Source: Planctomycetota bacterium
Lineage (GTDB): Bacteria; Planctomycetota; SZUA-567; H5-PLA8
NCBI GenBank assembly: GCA_015075375.1
Contig: JABTUM010000002.1
Location: 1,475,393 to 1,539,392, forward strand
DNA length: 64,000 nt
Direction: 5' to 3'
Positions 23,786 to 32,569 of this stretch are shown in pieces. A model generated the notes under the pieces. That model was not told where the DNA came from. It saw nothing but the letters and a program-made list of their open reading frames with translations, and did no database searches. The translations under genes and the position numbers were made by a program. Each line of letters begins with the position of its first letter. The stretch's first letter is position 1.

Positions 23786-25087
23786 ATGCCCATCACCATC
23801 ACCGGCCTTACCGTCCGTGACATCCGCTTTCCGACGAGCAAACACCTCGACGGCTCGGACGCGATGAATCTCGCGCCCGACTACAGCGCCGCGTACGTCG
23901 TCTTGCGCACCAGCCAGCCGGGACTCGAAGGCCACGGCCTCACCTTCACCACCGGCCGCGGCACCGAAGTCGTCTGCGCCGCCGTCCGCGCCATGGAACC
24001 GCTCGTCGTCGGCCGCACGCTCGAATCCTTCACCGAAAACATGGGCGCCTTCTGGAGGCACGTCACCGGCGACTCGCACCTGCGCTGGATCGGACCCGAA
24101 AAAGGCGCCATGCATCTCGCCACCGGAGCCGTCGTCAACGCCGTCTGGGACCTCTGGGGCAAAGCCTGCGGAAAGCCCGTCTGGAAAATCCTCGCCGACC
24201 TCTCGCCCGAAGAGATCGTCCGCTGCATCGATTTCCGTTACCTCACCGACTGCCTCACGCCCGAAGAAGCGCTCGCGATCCTGCGAGCCAACGAACCGGC
24301 CAAGGCCGCGCGCGAAGCCGAGATGCTCCGCGACGGCTACCCGGCCTATACCACCAGCGCCGGCTGGCTGGGCTACCCCGACGAGAAGATCCGAGCGCTC
24401 TGCCGAGCCGCCGTCGCCGACGGCTGGACGCACATCAAAATCAAGGTCGGACGCAGCCTCGAAGACGACCGCCGCCGCTGCGCGATCATCCGCGAAGAGA
24501 TCGGCTACGACCGCCACCTGATGACCGACGCCAACCAGGTCTGGGACGTGCCCCAGGCCATCGCCTGGATGAAGGAACTCGCCGAGTTCAAGCCGCTCTG
24601 GATCGAGGAACCCACCAGCCCCGACGACGTCCTGGGCCACAAGAAAGTCGCCGACGCCGTCCGCCCCCTCGGCATCGGCGTCGCCACCGGCGAAATGTGC
24701 CAGAACCGGACCATGTTCAAGCAGTTCCTCGAACTGAAAGCCATCGACTTCTGCCAGATCGACTCCTGCCGCATCGGCGGCGTCAACGAAATCCTTTCCG
24801 TGATCCTGATGGCCAAAAAATTCGGCATCCCCGTCTGCCCGCACGCCGGCGGCGTGGGCTTGTGCGAATACGTCCAGCACCTCGCGCTCTTCGATTACCT
24901 CCGCGTCTCCGCCACGCTCGAAAGCCGCGTGCTGGAATACGTCGATCACCTGCACGAACATTTTCTCGATCCCGTGCGCATGAAGCGCGGCCGCTACCTG
25001 CCGCCGCAGCGTCCCGGCTACAGCATCGAGATGAAGCCCGCCTCTCTCGATGCCCACGAATTTCCGCACGGAGCCGTCTGGAAATAG
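23786..25087 (+). CDS. fucD: L-fuconate dehydratase (enolase superfamily)
   Basis: A 433-residue enolase-superfamily enzyme of the mandelate-racemase subgroup. ATG 23786 begins MPITITGLTVRDIRFPTSK, the usual FucD N-terminus. HIKIKVGRS gives the K-x-K base. The metal ligands are in MTDANQVWD, WIEEPTSPDD and ATGEMCQNR, and the catalytic His in PHAGGVGLCEY. It removes water from L-fuconate to give 2-keto-3-deoxy-L-fuconate in the cytoplasm, a step of the nonphosphorylated L-fucose pathway. Length and whole-sequence pattern match FucD closely, and the next gene is an alpha-L-fucosidase that would supply L-fucose. Confidence 0.9.
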   Translation: MPITITGLTVRDIRFPTSKHLDGSDAMNLAPDYSAAYVVLRTSQPGLEGHGLTFTTGRGTEVVCAAVRAMEPLVVGRTLESFTENMGAFWRHVTGDSHLRWIGPEKGAMHLATGAVVNAVWDLWGKACGKPVWKILADLSPEEIVRCIDFRYLTDCLTPEEALAILRANEPAKAAREAEMLRDGYPAYTTSAGWLGYPDEKIRALCRAAVADGWTHIKIKVGRSLEDDRRRCAIIREEIGYDRHLMTDANQVWDVPQAIAWMKELAEFKPLWIEEPTSPDDVLGHKKVADAVRPLGIGVATGEMCQNRTMFKQFLELKAIDFCQIDSCRIGGVNEILSVILMAKKFGIPVCPHAGGVGLCEYVQHLALFDYLRVSATLESRVLEYVDHLHEHFLDPVRMKRGRYLPPQRPGYSIEMKPASLDAHEFPHGAVWK

Positions 25088-25113
25088 GAGCCCCCGCCCT
25101 GAGCCCTGCCGTT

Positions 25114-25149
25114 CCCTCTCCCGCTGGGAGAGGGATTAAGGGTGAGGGA
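25114..25149. repeat. REP-like intergenic hairpin
   Basis: CCCTCTCCC/GGGAGAGGG (25114-25134) form a 9-bp stem with a 3-base loop, followed by ATTAAGGGTGAGGGA. This sequence type (hairpin plus G-rich tail) recurs between genes in many high-GC genomes as a short dispersed repeat. A related hairpin lies at 42647-42679. Confidence 0.55.
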
Positions 25150-25230
25150 CGTTTGCCCTGGTTTGCCTTTTGAAGTTTGTTTAGTGCTTGCCGTTTGCCT
25201 TTAAGCCGAACTCGAGAAAGGAACCACCCC

Positions 25231-26526
25231 ATGCCTCCCGTCCCCGACAAAACCCCCGGCGATACTTCCTGGTTCGTCCACGACCGCTTCGGCCTCTTCA
25301 TTCACTGGGGCCTTTACGCCCTCGCCGCGCGCCACGAATGGGTCAAGAACCGTGAGAAAATCCGAGACGAGGATTACGAGAAGTACTTCAAGCACTTCGA
25401 CCCCGATCTCTACGATCCCAACCTCTGGGCCGCCGAAGCCGCGGGCGCGGGTATGAAGTATTTCGTCGTCACCACCAAGCATCACGAAGGCTTCTGCCTC
25501 TGGGACAGCGCGCTCACCGAATACAAAAGCACCCGCACGCCCTGCGCCAAAGACCTGCTCACGCCCATGGTCGAAGCCTTCCGGCGCCAGGGCATGAAGG
25601 TCGGCTTCTACCATTCGCTCATCGACTGGCACCACCCCGAGTTCCCCATCGACGGGACGCACCCGCGCCGCGACGACGAAGACGCGCTCGAGAAGAACAA
25701 AACCAGGGACGTCCGCAAGTACGCCGATTACCTCTACGGCCAGACGCGCGAACTCCTCACCCAGTTCGGGCACCTCGATGTGATGTGGTTCGACTTCAGC
25801 TACCCCAACCAGCTCCACCGCGGCATGCGAGGCAAGGGCAAGGACGACTGGCAGTCCGAACGCCTCTACAAGCTCGTCCGCGAACTCCAGCCCCAGGTGA
25901 TCCTCAACGACCGGCTCGACCTGCCTTCCGGCTGGGACATGAAGACGCCCGAACAGTACCAGCCCCGCGAATGGCTCCAGGTCGGCGGAAAGCCCGTGGT
26001 CTGGGAAGCCTGCCAGACCTTCAGCGGAAGTTGGGGCTACTACCGCGACGAATACAGTTGGAAGAGCACCGAACTCCTGATCCACATGCTCATCGATACC
26101 GTCAGCAAAGGCGGCAACCTGCTCCTTAACGTCGGGCCCACCGGGCGCGGAGAATTCGACGCCCGCGCCATCGACCGCCTCCGCGGAATGGGCCAATGGA
26201 TGAAGCGCAACAGCCGCAGCATCAACGGCTGCACCGCCAGCGATTTCACCCCGCCGCCGGATGGCCGCTATACGCAAAACGGCAAGCGCCTTTACCTGCA
26301 CCTATTCGCCTGGCCCTTCCAGCACGTCCATCTGCCCGATCTCGCGGGCAAGATCGAATACGCCCAGTTCCTCCACGACGCCTCCGAAGTCCACTACAAG
26401 GAGATGGACCCGCACGCCGAAGTCCAGAACATGACCCAGCGCGGCCAGCCCGGCACGGTGACGCTGCACCTGCCCATCGTCAAACCCGACCAGGCCGTAC
26501 CGGTGATCGAACTCTTCCTGAAGTAG
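25231..26526 (+). CDS. Alpha-L-fucosidase, GH29
   Basis: A 431-residue GH29 glycoside hydrolase from ATG 25231. FGLFIHWGLYALAARHEWV is the hallmark start of the catalytic barrel. FVVTTKHHEGFCLWDS and VGFYHSLIDWHHPEFP follow. The nucleophile Asp lies in DVMWFDFSYP. The end has NLLLNVGPTGRGEFD. It cleaves terminal L-fucose from glycans. No signal peptide is visible at this start, so it is either cytoplasmic, acting on imported fucosylated oligosaccharides, or exported by another route. It is the last gene of the fucose-type cluster. Confidence 0.92.
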   Translation: MPPVPDKTPGDTSWFVHDRFGLFIHWGLYALAARHEWVKNREKIRDEDYEKYFKHFDPDLYDPNLWAAEAAGAGMKYFVVTTKHHEGFCLWDSALTEYKSTRTPCAKDLLTPMVEAFRRQGMKVGFYHSLIDWHHPEFPIDGTHPRRDDEDALEKNKTRDVRKYADYLYGQTRELLTQFGHLDVMWFDFSYPNQLHRGMRGKGKDDWQSERLYKLVRELQPQVILNDRLDLPSGWDMKTPEQYQPREWLQVGGKPVVWEACQTFSGSWGYYRDEYSWKSTELLIHMLIDTVSKGGNLLLNVGPTGRGEFDARAIDRLRGMGQWMKRNSRSINGCTASDFTPPPDGRYTQNGKRLYLHLFAWPFQHVHLPDLAGKIEYAQFLHDASEVHYKEMDPHAEVQNMTQRGQPGTVTLHLPIVKPDQAVPVIELFLK

Positions 26527-26539
26527 CCCGGACCCCGGC

Positions 26540-26562
26540 CCCGCCCGCGCCACGCGGGCGGG
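26540..26562 (+). terminator. GC hairpin after fucosidase
   Basis: CCCGCCCGCG (26540-26549) and CGCGGGCGGG (26553-26562) form a 10-bp perfect stem with a 3-base loop just after the fucosidase stop. There is no T-tract, so it is terminator-like by position only. Confidence 0.4.
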
Positions 26563-26609
26563 ACCGGCCCGGATGTGGACGCCCGCGAAAGCGCGCTAAA
26601 ATCCAGGCC

Positions 26610-27365
26610 ATGAACGCATCTCCGCAGCACCCGCACCGCGCCACCACCGAAAGCGGACGAGCCCGTGAATTCCTCCAAGGTCCCCAGCGCCGCGGCTTCG
26701 AACTCGCCCGCATCTGGCGCATCGGTTGGGAATTCATCCGCGGCTTCCGCGCGCTCCATTTCGTGGGGCCGTGCGTCACCGTCTTCGGCAGCGCGCGCTT
26801 CAAGGAAGACCATCGCTACTACGCGCTCGCGCGCGAAGTCGGCGCGCAACTCGCGCACGCCGGTTTCACCGTCATGACCGGAGGCGGACCGGGCATCATG
26901 GAAGCCGCCAACCGCGGCGCCAAGGATGCCGGCGGGCCGTCCATCGGCTGCAACATTAGACTCCCGCACGAGCAGGCCCCCAACCCCTACCTGGACCGTA
27001 TGATCGAATTTCATTACTTCTTCGTACGCAAGGTCATGCTTGTGAAGTACAGCTACGCGTTCGTCATCTTGCCCGGCGGATTCGGCACGCTCGACGAAAT
27101 CTTCGAAACGCTCACCTTGATGCAAACCGACAAGATCGAGGAATTTCCCGTCGTCCTCATGGGCGTCGATTACTGGGCGCCGCTCCTCGATTTCATCCGC
27201 GGACGCATGATCGAGGAAGGCACCATCAGCCCCGACGATCCCGGCCGCCTCCACGTCACCGACGATCCGGCGCAGGCGTTGCTTTACATAAAGGACGTCG
27301 CGTTCAAGCATTTCGGGCTCACCTACGGCCCGCGTATGAAGCGCTCGTGGATTTTGGGTGAGTAA
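26610..27365 (+). CDS. LOG-family (TIGR00730) Rossmann-fold protein
   Basis: 251 residues. The conserved LOG motif PGGFGTLDE is present (VILPGGFGTLDEIFETLTLMQ), with GSARFKEDHRYY, TGGGPGIMEAANRGA and the strand IGCNIRLPHEQ. The family includes cytokinin riboside 5'-monophosphate phosphoribohydrolases and related nucleotide hydrolases once called lysine decarboxylases. The N-terminal 45 residues extend beyond the core, a feature of the larger bacterial type. It sits between the fucose cluster and zwf with no shared operon evidence. Confidence 0.85.
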   Translation: MNASPQHPHRATTESGRAREFLQGPQRRGFELARIWRIGWEFIRGFRALHFVGPCVTVFGSARFKEDHRYYALAREVGAQLAHAGFTVMTGGGPGIMEAANRGAKDAGGPSIGCNIRLPHEQAPNPYLDRMIEFHYFFVRKVMLVKYSYAFVILPGGFGTLDEIFETLTLMQTDKIEEFPVVLMGVDYWAPLLDFIRGRMIEEGTISPDDPGRLHVTDDPAQALLYIKDVAFKHFGLTYGPRMKRSWILGE

Positions 27366-27596
27366 TCCGCTACGCAAAAAACAACACTTCGCACGCACCT
27401 GTGCGCCCTTTGCGTACGCAGATTCCGTCTTGTAGTTGACTTCCCTTTAGCCGACTGGCAATCTGCATTCATACCGACGTGGAGTCAGTTTGGCGGGTAT
27501 CGTGATCGGCTCGAACCATGAGTCGTGATGCGCTGCGAATCGTTACGAGACCATCGAACCTATTCACCTCTGGTACCTGCGAAGGGGAAGGCTGGC

Positions 27597-29198
27597 GTGA
27601 GCATCCCGCAAACCGTGCGAGCCACCACGCAGATCCTTCGCAAGGGCGAGGTGGATCGCACACCCACGGTTATTCGCGCCAAGGACCCGATGACCATCGT
27701 CATCTTCGGGGCCTCGGGCGACCTTAGTAAACGCAAGCTCATCCCCGCGTTGTACAATCTGCATCAGAACGGCTGCCTCCCCGACAAGTATGCCGTCATC
27801 GGACTTTCGCGTACGCCCATGAGCGACGAGGCGTACCGCCAGATGTCGATCGACTTCATGAAGAAGGAAGGCTACGAGGACCTCGATCCCAACCATTACC
27901 TTTTCCAGGCGCTGCATTACTGCCCCGGCAACAACGACACCCCCGAATCGTTCCAGGCGTTGCGTAAGCGCCTCGAAGAGGTCGAAGCCAAGCGCGGCTT
28001 GCCGCCCAATCGGCTGTATTACCTCTCCGTGGCCCCGCACTTTTTCAGCATCGTCGTCGAACAGCTCATGGCCGCGCGCCTCATTCACGATCCCAAGGTC
28101 GAGAACACGTGGTCGCGCGTGATCATCGAGAAGCCGTTTGGCACGGATCTCGAAAGCGCCCGCGCGCTCAACGCGGCGATCACCGGAGTCCTCGACGAAA
28201 GCCAGATTTACCGCATCGACCATTATCTGGGCAAAGAGACCGTCCAGAACATCATCAGCTTCCGCTTCGGCAACACGATTTTCGAACCCACCTTCAACAA
28301 CAAGTACGTCGACAACGTCCAGATCACCGTCAGCGAAACGCTGGGCATGGAAGGCAAGCGCGGAGCCTACTACGACACCGCCGGCGCCATGCGCGACATG
28401 GTTCAGAACCACATGTTCCAGGTGCTCTGCCTCACCGCCATGGAACCGCCCGCCGCGCTCGACTCCACCAGCATCCGCGACGAAAAGGTGAAGGTGCTTC
28501 GCGCGCTGGAACCCTACAACGCCGACCAGGTGCGCCACAACACCGTCCGCGCCCAGTACGGCCCCAAGCTCAAGAACGGCCAGACCGTCGAACCCGGCTA
28601 CCTGGGGGCCGAAGGCGTCGATCCCGAATCGACCACCGAATCGTTCGTCGCCATGCGCCTCTTCGTGAACAACTGGCGCTGGGCCGGCGTGCCATTCTTC
28701 CTCCGCCACGGCAAGCGCCTGGCCAAGCGCGTCACCGAGGTCGCCATCCAGTTCAAGCAGCCGCCGATGCACCTGTTCAAGCAGAACGACAGCGCCGAAC
28801 TCTGCCTGCTCGACGACCGCCCGATCCAGAATCAGCTCGTCCTGCGCATCCAGCCCGACGACGGCATCAGCCTCAGCTTCGGCTGCAAGCCCCCGGGCAT
28901 GCAGATGCGCCTGCAGCAGGTCGATATGGACTTCCTCTATAAGGAAGCATTCGACCTGCGCTCGCCGGAAGCCTACGAACGCCTCATACTGGACGCCCTT
29001 CGCGGCGACGCTTCGCTATTCACACGCAGCGACGAAGTCGAGTATGCTTGGCGCTTCATCGGCGCGATACTGGACGGCTGGAAGCATTCGGGAGATAAGA
29101 AGCTCCCGCAGTACGAACCTTACGGCGAAGGGCCGCTGGAGGCCCGGAAACTCATGGAGGGATCGCACCGCCGCTGGCGGCTCATTAAGGACATGTAG
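27597..29198 (+). CDS. zwf: Glucose-6-phosphate 1-dehydrogenase
   Basis: About 533 residues from GTG 27597, which follows a purine-rich GAAGGGGAAGG. An ATG further upstream (27525) would add 24 atypical residues. FGASGDLSKRKLIPALYNL binds the cofactor. RIDHYLGKETVQN is the active-site signature with the catalytic His. WEKPFGTDL-type sequence (VIIEKPFGTDL) is present. The enzyme oxidises glucose 6-phosphate to 6-phosphogluconolactone with NADP, the first step of the oxidative pentose phosphate pathway. gnd follows 69 bases later on the same strand, so the two pathway genes probably form an operon. A weak promoter (TTGACT at 27436) lies upstream. Confidence 0.95.
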   Translation: MSIPQTVRATTQILRKGEVDRTPTVIRAKDPMTIVIFGASGDLSKRKLIPALYNLHQNGCLPDKYAVIGLSRTPMSDEAYRQMSIDFMKKEGYEDLDPNHYLFQALHYCPGNNDTPESFQALRKRLEEVEAKRGLPPNRLYYLSVAPHFFSIVVEQLMAARLIHDPKVENTWSRVIIEKPFGTDLESARALNAAITGVLDESQIYRIDHYLGKETVQNIISFRFGNTIFEPTFNNKYVDNVQITVSETLGMEGKRGAYYDTAGAMRDMVQNHMFQVLCLTAMEPPAALDSTSIRDEKVKVLRALEPYNADQVRHNTVRAQYGPKLKNGQTVEPGYLGAEGVDPESTTESFVAMRLFVNNWRWAGVPFFLRHGKRLAKRVTEVAIQFKQPPMHLFKQNDSAELCLLDDRPIQNQLVLRIQPDDGISLSFGCKPPGMQMRLQQVDMDFLYKEAFDLRSPEAYERLILDALRGDASLFTRSDEVEYAWRFIGAILDGWKHSGDKKLPQYEPYGEGPLEARKLMEGSHRRWRLIKDM

Positions 29199-29267
29199 CA
29201 CCGATTTGTGGAAGCGGGCCGCGCCGCGGCCTGCATACGAGGAAACGGATACGCAAGGAGATCCGAG

Positions 29268-30686
29268 ATGGCTCAGGCATTCGGCATCGTCGGTTTGGAA
29301 GTCATGGGCAAGAACATCGCGCTCAACATCGAGCGCAACGGCTTCCCTATCGCGGTGTACAACCGCACGTACGAGAAGACCGAGCAGTTCATGAAGGAGC
29401 GCGCGCAAGGTAAGAAGGTCTACGCCGCCAAGACGCTCGAGGACTTCGTCAAGAACCTCGAAAAGCCGCGCCGCATCTTGCTCATGGTCAAGGCCGGCGG
29501 CGGTGTCGACGCCTGCATCAAGGGCCTGCTGCCCCTGCTCGATAAGGGCGACATCATCATCGACGGCGGCAACAGCTACTACAAAGACACCGACCGCCGC
29601 GTCGCCGACTGCGATCCGGCCGGCGTCAAGTTCTTCGGCATGGGCGTCTCCGGCGGCGAGCACGGCGCGCTCTGGGGCCCCAGCCTCATGCCCGGCGGCG
29701 ATCAGGGCGTCTGGAAGCACCTCGAGCCCGTCCTCACCAAGATCGCGGCCAAGGCCAAGGGCGAAGCCTGCGTGACCTACTGCGGCAAGAACTCCGCCGG
29801 CCACTTCGTCAAGATGGTCCACAACGGCATCGAATACGGCGACATGCAGCTCATCGCCGAAGCCTACGACCTGCTCCATGCCGGCTTGGGCATGAGCAAC
29901 GACGAAATCTCCGCCACCCTCGGCGACTGGAACAAGGGCGAACTCGAATCCTTCCTCATCGAGATCACCTCCAAGGTCCTCGCCTTCAAGGACACCGAAG
30001 GCAGCGGCAAGAACCTCGTCGACGTCATTCTCGACAAGGCCGGACAGAAGGGCACCGGTAAGTGGACCAGCCAGATCGCCCTCGACATCGGCGTACCCAT
30101 CCCGACGATGACCGCCGCCGTAGACGCGCGCTGCCTTTCGTCCTTCAAGGACATCCGCGTCCAGACCAGCAAGCTCTTCAACCAGGTCATCAAGCCGATC
30201 TCCGGCGACAAGAAGCAGATCGTCACCGCCGTCAAGAACGCCCTCTACTGCTCGAAGATCATGAGCTACGCGCAGGGCTTCCATATGTTCCAGATCGCCG
30301 ATACCGAATTCGGGTACGGCCTCAACCTGCCGGAAAACGCCCGCATCTGGCGCGCCGGCTGCATCATCCGCGCGGGCTTCCTCGACCGCATCACCGATGC
30401 GTTCAAGAAGAACCCCAAGCTGCCTAACCTGATCCACGACGAGAACTTCAAGCGTGAGATCGCCGACCGCGTCGCCGACTGGCGCCAGGTCATCAAGCTC
30501 TCGGCCGAGACCGGCATCGCCACGCCGGCCTTCAGCACCTCGCTCGCCTACTTCGACGGCCTGCGACGGGAGCGCGTGCCGGCCAACGTCATCCAGGGCC
30601 AGCGCGACTTCTTCGGTTCGCATACCTACGAGCGCACCGACAAGGCCGGGATCTTCCACACCAAGTGGACGCCCGAGCATAACTAA
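29268..30686 (+). CDS. gnd: 6-phosphogluconate dehydrogenase, decarboxylating
   Basis: 472 residues from ATG 29268, with AAGGAG 7 bases upstream. FGIVGLEVMGKNIALNIERNG is the NADP-binding start. IIDGGNSYYKDTDRR, GVSGGEHGALWGPS and the signature KMVHNGIEYGDMQLIAEAYDLL identify the enzyme, including the catalytic Lys and Asn. It converts 6-phosphogluconate to ribulose 5-phosphate, releasing CO2 and NADPH. Length is standard for the long (E. coli-type) form. A strong terminator follows at 30744-30771. No separate lactonase gene is visible nearby. Confidence 0.95.
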   Translation: MAQAFGIVGLEVMGKNIALNIERNGFPIAVYNRTYEKTEQFMKERAQGKKVYAAKTLEDFVKNLEKPRRILLMVKAGGGVDACIKGLLPLLDKGDIIIDGGNSYYKDTDRRVADCDPAGVKFFGMGVSGGEHGALWGPSLMPGGDQGVWKHLEPVLTKIAAKAKGEACVTYCGKNSAGHFVKMVHNGIEYGDMQLIAEAYDLLHAGLGMSNDEISATLGDWNKGELESFLIEITSKVLAFKDTEGSGKNLVDVILDKAGQKGTGKWTSQIALDIGVPIPTMTAAVDARCLSSFKDIRVQTSKLFNQVIKPISGDKKQIVTAVKNALYCSKIMSYAQGFHMFQIADTEFGYGLNLPENARIWRAGCIIRAGFLDRITDAFKKNPKLPNLIHDENFKREIADRVADWRQVIKLSAETGIATPAFSTSLAYFDGLRRERVPANVIQGQRDFFGSHTYERTDKAGIFHTKWTPEHN

Positions 30687-30695
30687 GCCCGACTC

Positions 30696-30726
30696 GGAGG
30701 TTCCCGGCTCATACCCGGGAACCTCC
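30696..30726 (+). terminator. 12-bp hairpin after gnd
   Basis: GGAGGTTCCCGG (30696-30707) and CCGGGAACCTCC (30715-30726) form a perfect 12-bp stem with a 7-base loop, directly after the gnd stop. There is no T-tract, so it may act with the next hairpin or protect the mRNA end. Confidence 0.5.
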
Positions 30727-30743
30727 GCTTTACCGCATCTTCC

Positions 30744-30771
30744 CGCGCCGCCTCGTGCGGCGCGTTTTTTT
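30744..30771 (+). terminator. Rho-independent terminator of zwf-gnd
   Basis: CGCGCCGC (30744-30751) and GCGGCGCG (30757-30764) form an 8-bp GC stem with a CTCGT loop, followed by seven T residues (30765-30771). This is a textbook intrinsic terminator for the plus strand. Confidence 0.85.
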
Positions 30772-30937
30772 GCCCCCTCCCGCGCCGCTTCGGCCGCCTG
30801 AAGTTTGCCGTTTGCCCTTTCCTGGCTCCCCCTTGCCCATCCCCAAGCCTCGCGGTAAAACTCACCAAGCCGATCGGATTCAAGCAGGCGCCGCATTTGA
30901 CCGATACCGCAAAGCAAGGCCTTCAGGAAACCGCCCC

Positions 30938-31549
30938 GTGGTCCGCAGCGTTCACATCAACGGCCGCAAATGGTTCCGCAAGGTGCTCGGGCTCAACGAC
31001 ACGCCCGAATCCATCGCCGCCAGCACCGCCATCGGCATCTTCGTCGCCTGGACGCCCACCATCGGCATCCAGATGATCATTTCCTTCGCGCTTTGCGCCG
31101 TCGCGCGCGTCAACCGCATCGCCGGGCCGCTGATGGCCTGGATCACCAACCCCGTCACGATTCCGCCTATCTTCTATTTCAATTACCTCGTCGGAAGCTG
31201 GATCCTGCACAGCGAAGGCGACGCCGGTACCGCCGGCAAGCGTATGGACGCCGCGTGGGAAACCATGGGCACCGTCTCGATGTGGGATTTCCTCACCTTC
31301 AACGGCCCGCAGATCAATAAATGGTTCGACGAGATGCTCCACCTCGGCGCGGAGATCATGGTCCCGTTGATGGTCGGCAGCATTCTGGTCGGCTTGGTCC
31401 TCGGCCTCGCCGCCTATCCGCTTACCGTGCGCGCGGTCCGCGCCTTCCGCGCCGCGCGCCAGAAGCGCGGGGTTTTCTGGAAGGCGCATGCCACCGGAGC
31501 GCACCTGCCGGCCGTATCGCCGGCGGGCAACGGAGAACCCACTGCGTGA
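30938..31549 (+). CDS. DUF2062 membrane protein
   Basis: About 203 residues from GTG 30938. The frame is open upstream to 30755, but that part is Pro/Arg-rich and lies across the terminator. The core ESIAASTAIGIFVAWTPTIGIQMIISFALCAVARVNRIAG, then WITNPVTIPPIFYFNYLVGSWIL, is the DUF2062 signature with two membrane helices. A third helix is at about 150-175 (MVPLMVGSILVGLVLGLAAYP). Function of the family is unknown; members occur near glycosyltransferases or stand-alone. It overlaps the next gene by 4 bases (GTGA 31546). Confidence 0.8.
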   Translation: MVRSVHINGRKWFRKVLGLNDTPESIAASTAIGIFVAWTPTIGIQMIISFALCAVARVNRIAGPLMAWITNPVTIPPIFYFNYLVGSWILHSEGDAGTAGKRMDAAWETMGTVSMWDFLTFNGPQINKWFDEMLHLGAEIMVPLMVGSILVGLVLGLAAYPLTVRAVRAFRAARQKRGVFWKAHATGAHLPAVSPAGNGEPTA

Positions 31550-32097
31550 GCGCCCCCGCACGCATCGGCATACTCACCATCTCCGACCGCGCCAGCCAGG
31601 GCGTGTACGAAGACAAGAGCGGTCCCGCGATCCGCGCCGAACTCGATCGCCTCCTCGCCTCGCCTTGGGAAGCCGTCGTACGCGTCATTCCCGACGAACA
31701 ACCCCTGATCGAACGCACGCTGATCGAACTCGCCGGCCCCGAAGGCTGCTGCCTCGTCTGCACCACCGGCGGCACCGGGCCGGCCGCGCGCGACGTCACG
31801 CCCGAAGCCACCGCCGCCGTCTGCGACAAAATCCTCGACGGTTTCGGCGAACAGATGCGCGCCGTCTCGCTCAAATCCGTCCCCACCGCGATCCTTTCGC
31901 GCCAAATCGCCGGCACGCGCGGAAGCTGCCTCATCGTCAACTTGCCCGGAAAGCCCGCCGCCATCGCCGAATGCCTCGGCGCCGTCTTCGCCGCCGTCCC
32001 CTACTGCATCGACTTGATCGGCGGAGCGTACCTCGAGACGAAACCCGAAGCCTGCGTCGCCTTCCGTCCCAAAGGCGCGGCAAAACCGAAAAGCTGA
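31546..32097 (+). CDS. mog: MogA/MoaB-family molybdopterin adenylyltransferase
   Basis: 183 residues starting at GTG 31546 in a 4-bp overlap. RIGILTISDRASQGVYEDKSGP starts the fold. The MPT-binding TTGGTGPAARDVTPEAT is intact, as are SRQIAGTRGSCLIVNLPGKPAA and the C-terminal LIGG. The enzyme activates molybdopterin with ATP before molybdate insertion. No molybdoenzyme gene is in the window. It may form a small operon with DUF2062 and rhodanese genes. Confidence 0.9.
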   Translation: MSAPARIGILTISDRASQGVYEDKSGPAIRAELDRLLASPWEAVVRVIPDEQPLIERTLIELAGPEGCCLVCTTGGTGPAARDVTPEATAAVCDKILDGFGEQMRAVSLKSVPTAILSRQIAGTRGSCLIVNLPGKPAAIAECLGAVFAAVPYCIDLIGGAYLETKPEACVAFRPKGAAKPKS

Positions 32098-32106
32098 CCC
32101 GCCGAC

Positions 32107-32451
32107 ATGAACGAACCCGAACCGGCCCTCTTCGAACCCCTCGAACCCGGGGAACTCAAAGCGCGTCTCGACGCCGGCGAGAAGCTGACGCTGATCGACG
32201 TCCGCGAACCGTTCGAATGGGAACTCGCGCGCATCGAGGGCGCGAAGCTCATGCCGCTCTCGCAAGGCAACGCCTGGATCCCGCGGATCGACCCGCAAGG
32301 CGGGCCCTACGCGGTGATCTGCCACCACGGCGTCCGCAGCGCTCAAGTCTGCGCCTACCTCGCGCGCATGGGCGTAAAGGGTTGTCTGAATGTATCCGGC
32401 GGCATCGACGCCTGGTCCCGCGACGTCGACCCGTCCGTCCCGCGCTATTAA
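32107..32451 (+). CDS. Single-domain rhodanese
   Basis: 114 residues forming one rhodanese domain: LTLIDVREPFEWELARIEGAKLMPL (CH2A box), and the active Cys in VICHHGVRSAQVCAYL, ending NVSGGIDAWSRDVDP. It moves sulfane sulfur between thiols. It begins 9 bases after mog, so it may supply sulfur for molybdopterin formation (known for other rhodaneses), but that link is inferred. Confidence 0.88.
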   Translation: MNEPEPALFEPLEPGELKARLDAGEKLTLIDVREPFEWELARIEGAKLMPLSQGNAWIPRIDPQGGPYAVICHHGVRSAQVCAYLARMGVKGCLNVSGGIDAWSRDVDPSVPRY

Positions 32452-32569
32452 CGTTTGAACGATAGAAGCTACCGCTTAGCGTAAGCGACCTTAACCCGCG
32501 TTCCGTTCCTGGTTCGCCGCTTGCGGCTTGGCCGTCCCCGCTCTGCTCCGCGTCTCCGCGGTTCACGCC

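Noticed and set aside
23495..25069. 524-codon minus-strand frame opposite fucD
   Set aside because: FucD on the plus strand has all active-site motifs. The minus frame is Gly/Ala/Val/Asp-rich with no motif.
27436..27464. Promoter TTGACT-17-CAATCT ahead of zwf
   Set aside because: The -10 matches consensus poorly; too weak to list as a feature.
29016..30917. 633-codon minus-strand frame opposite gnd
   Set aside because: gnd is complete with its signature; the opposite frame is a composition artefact.
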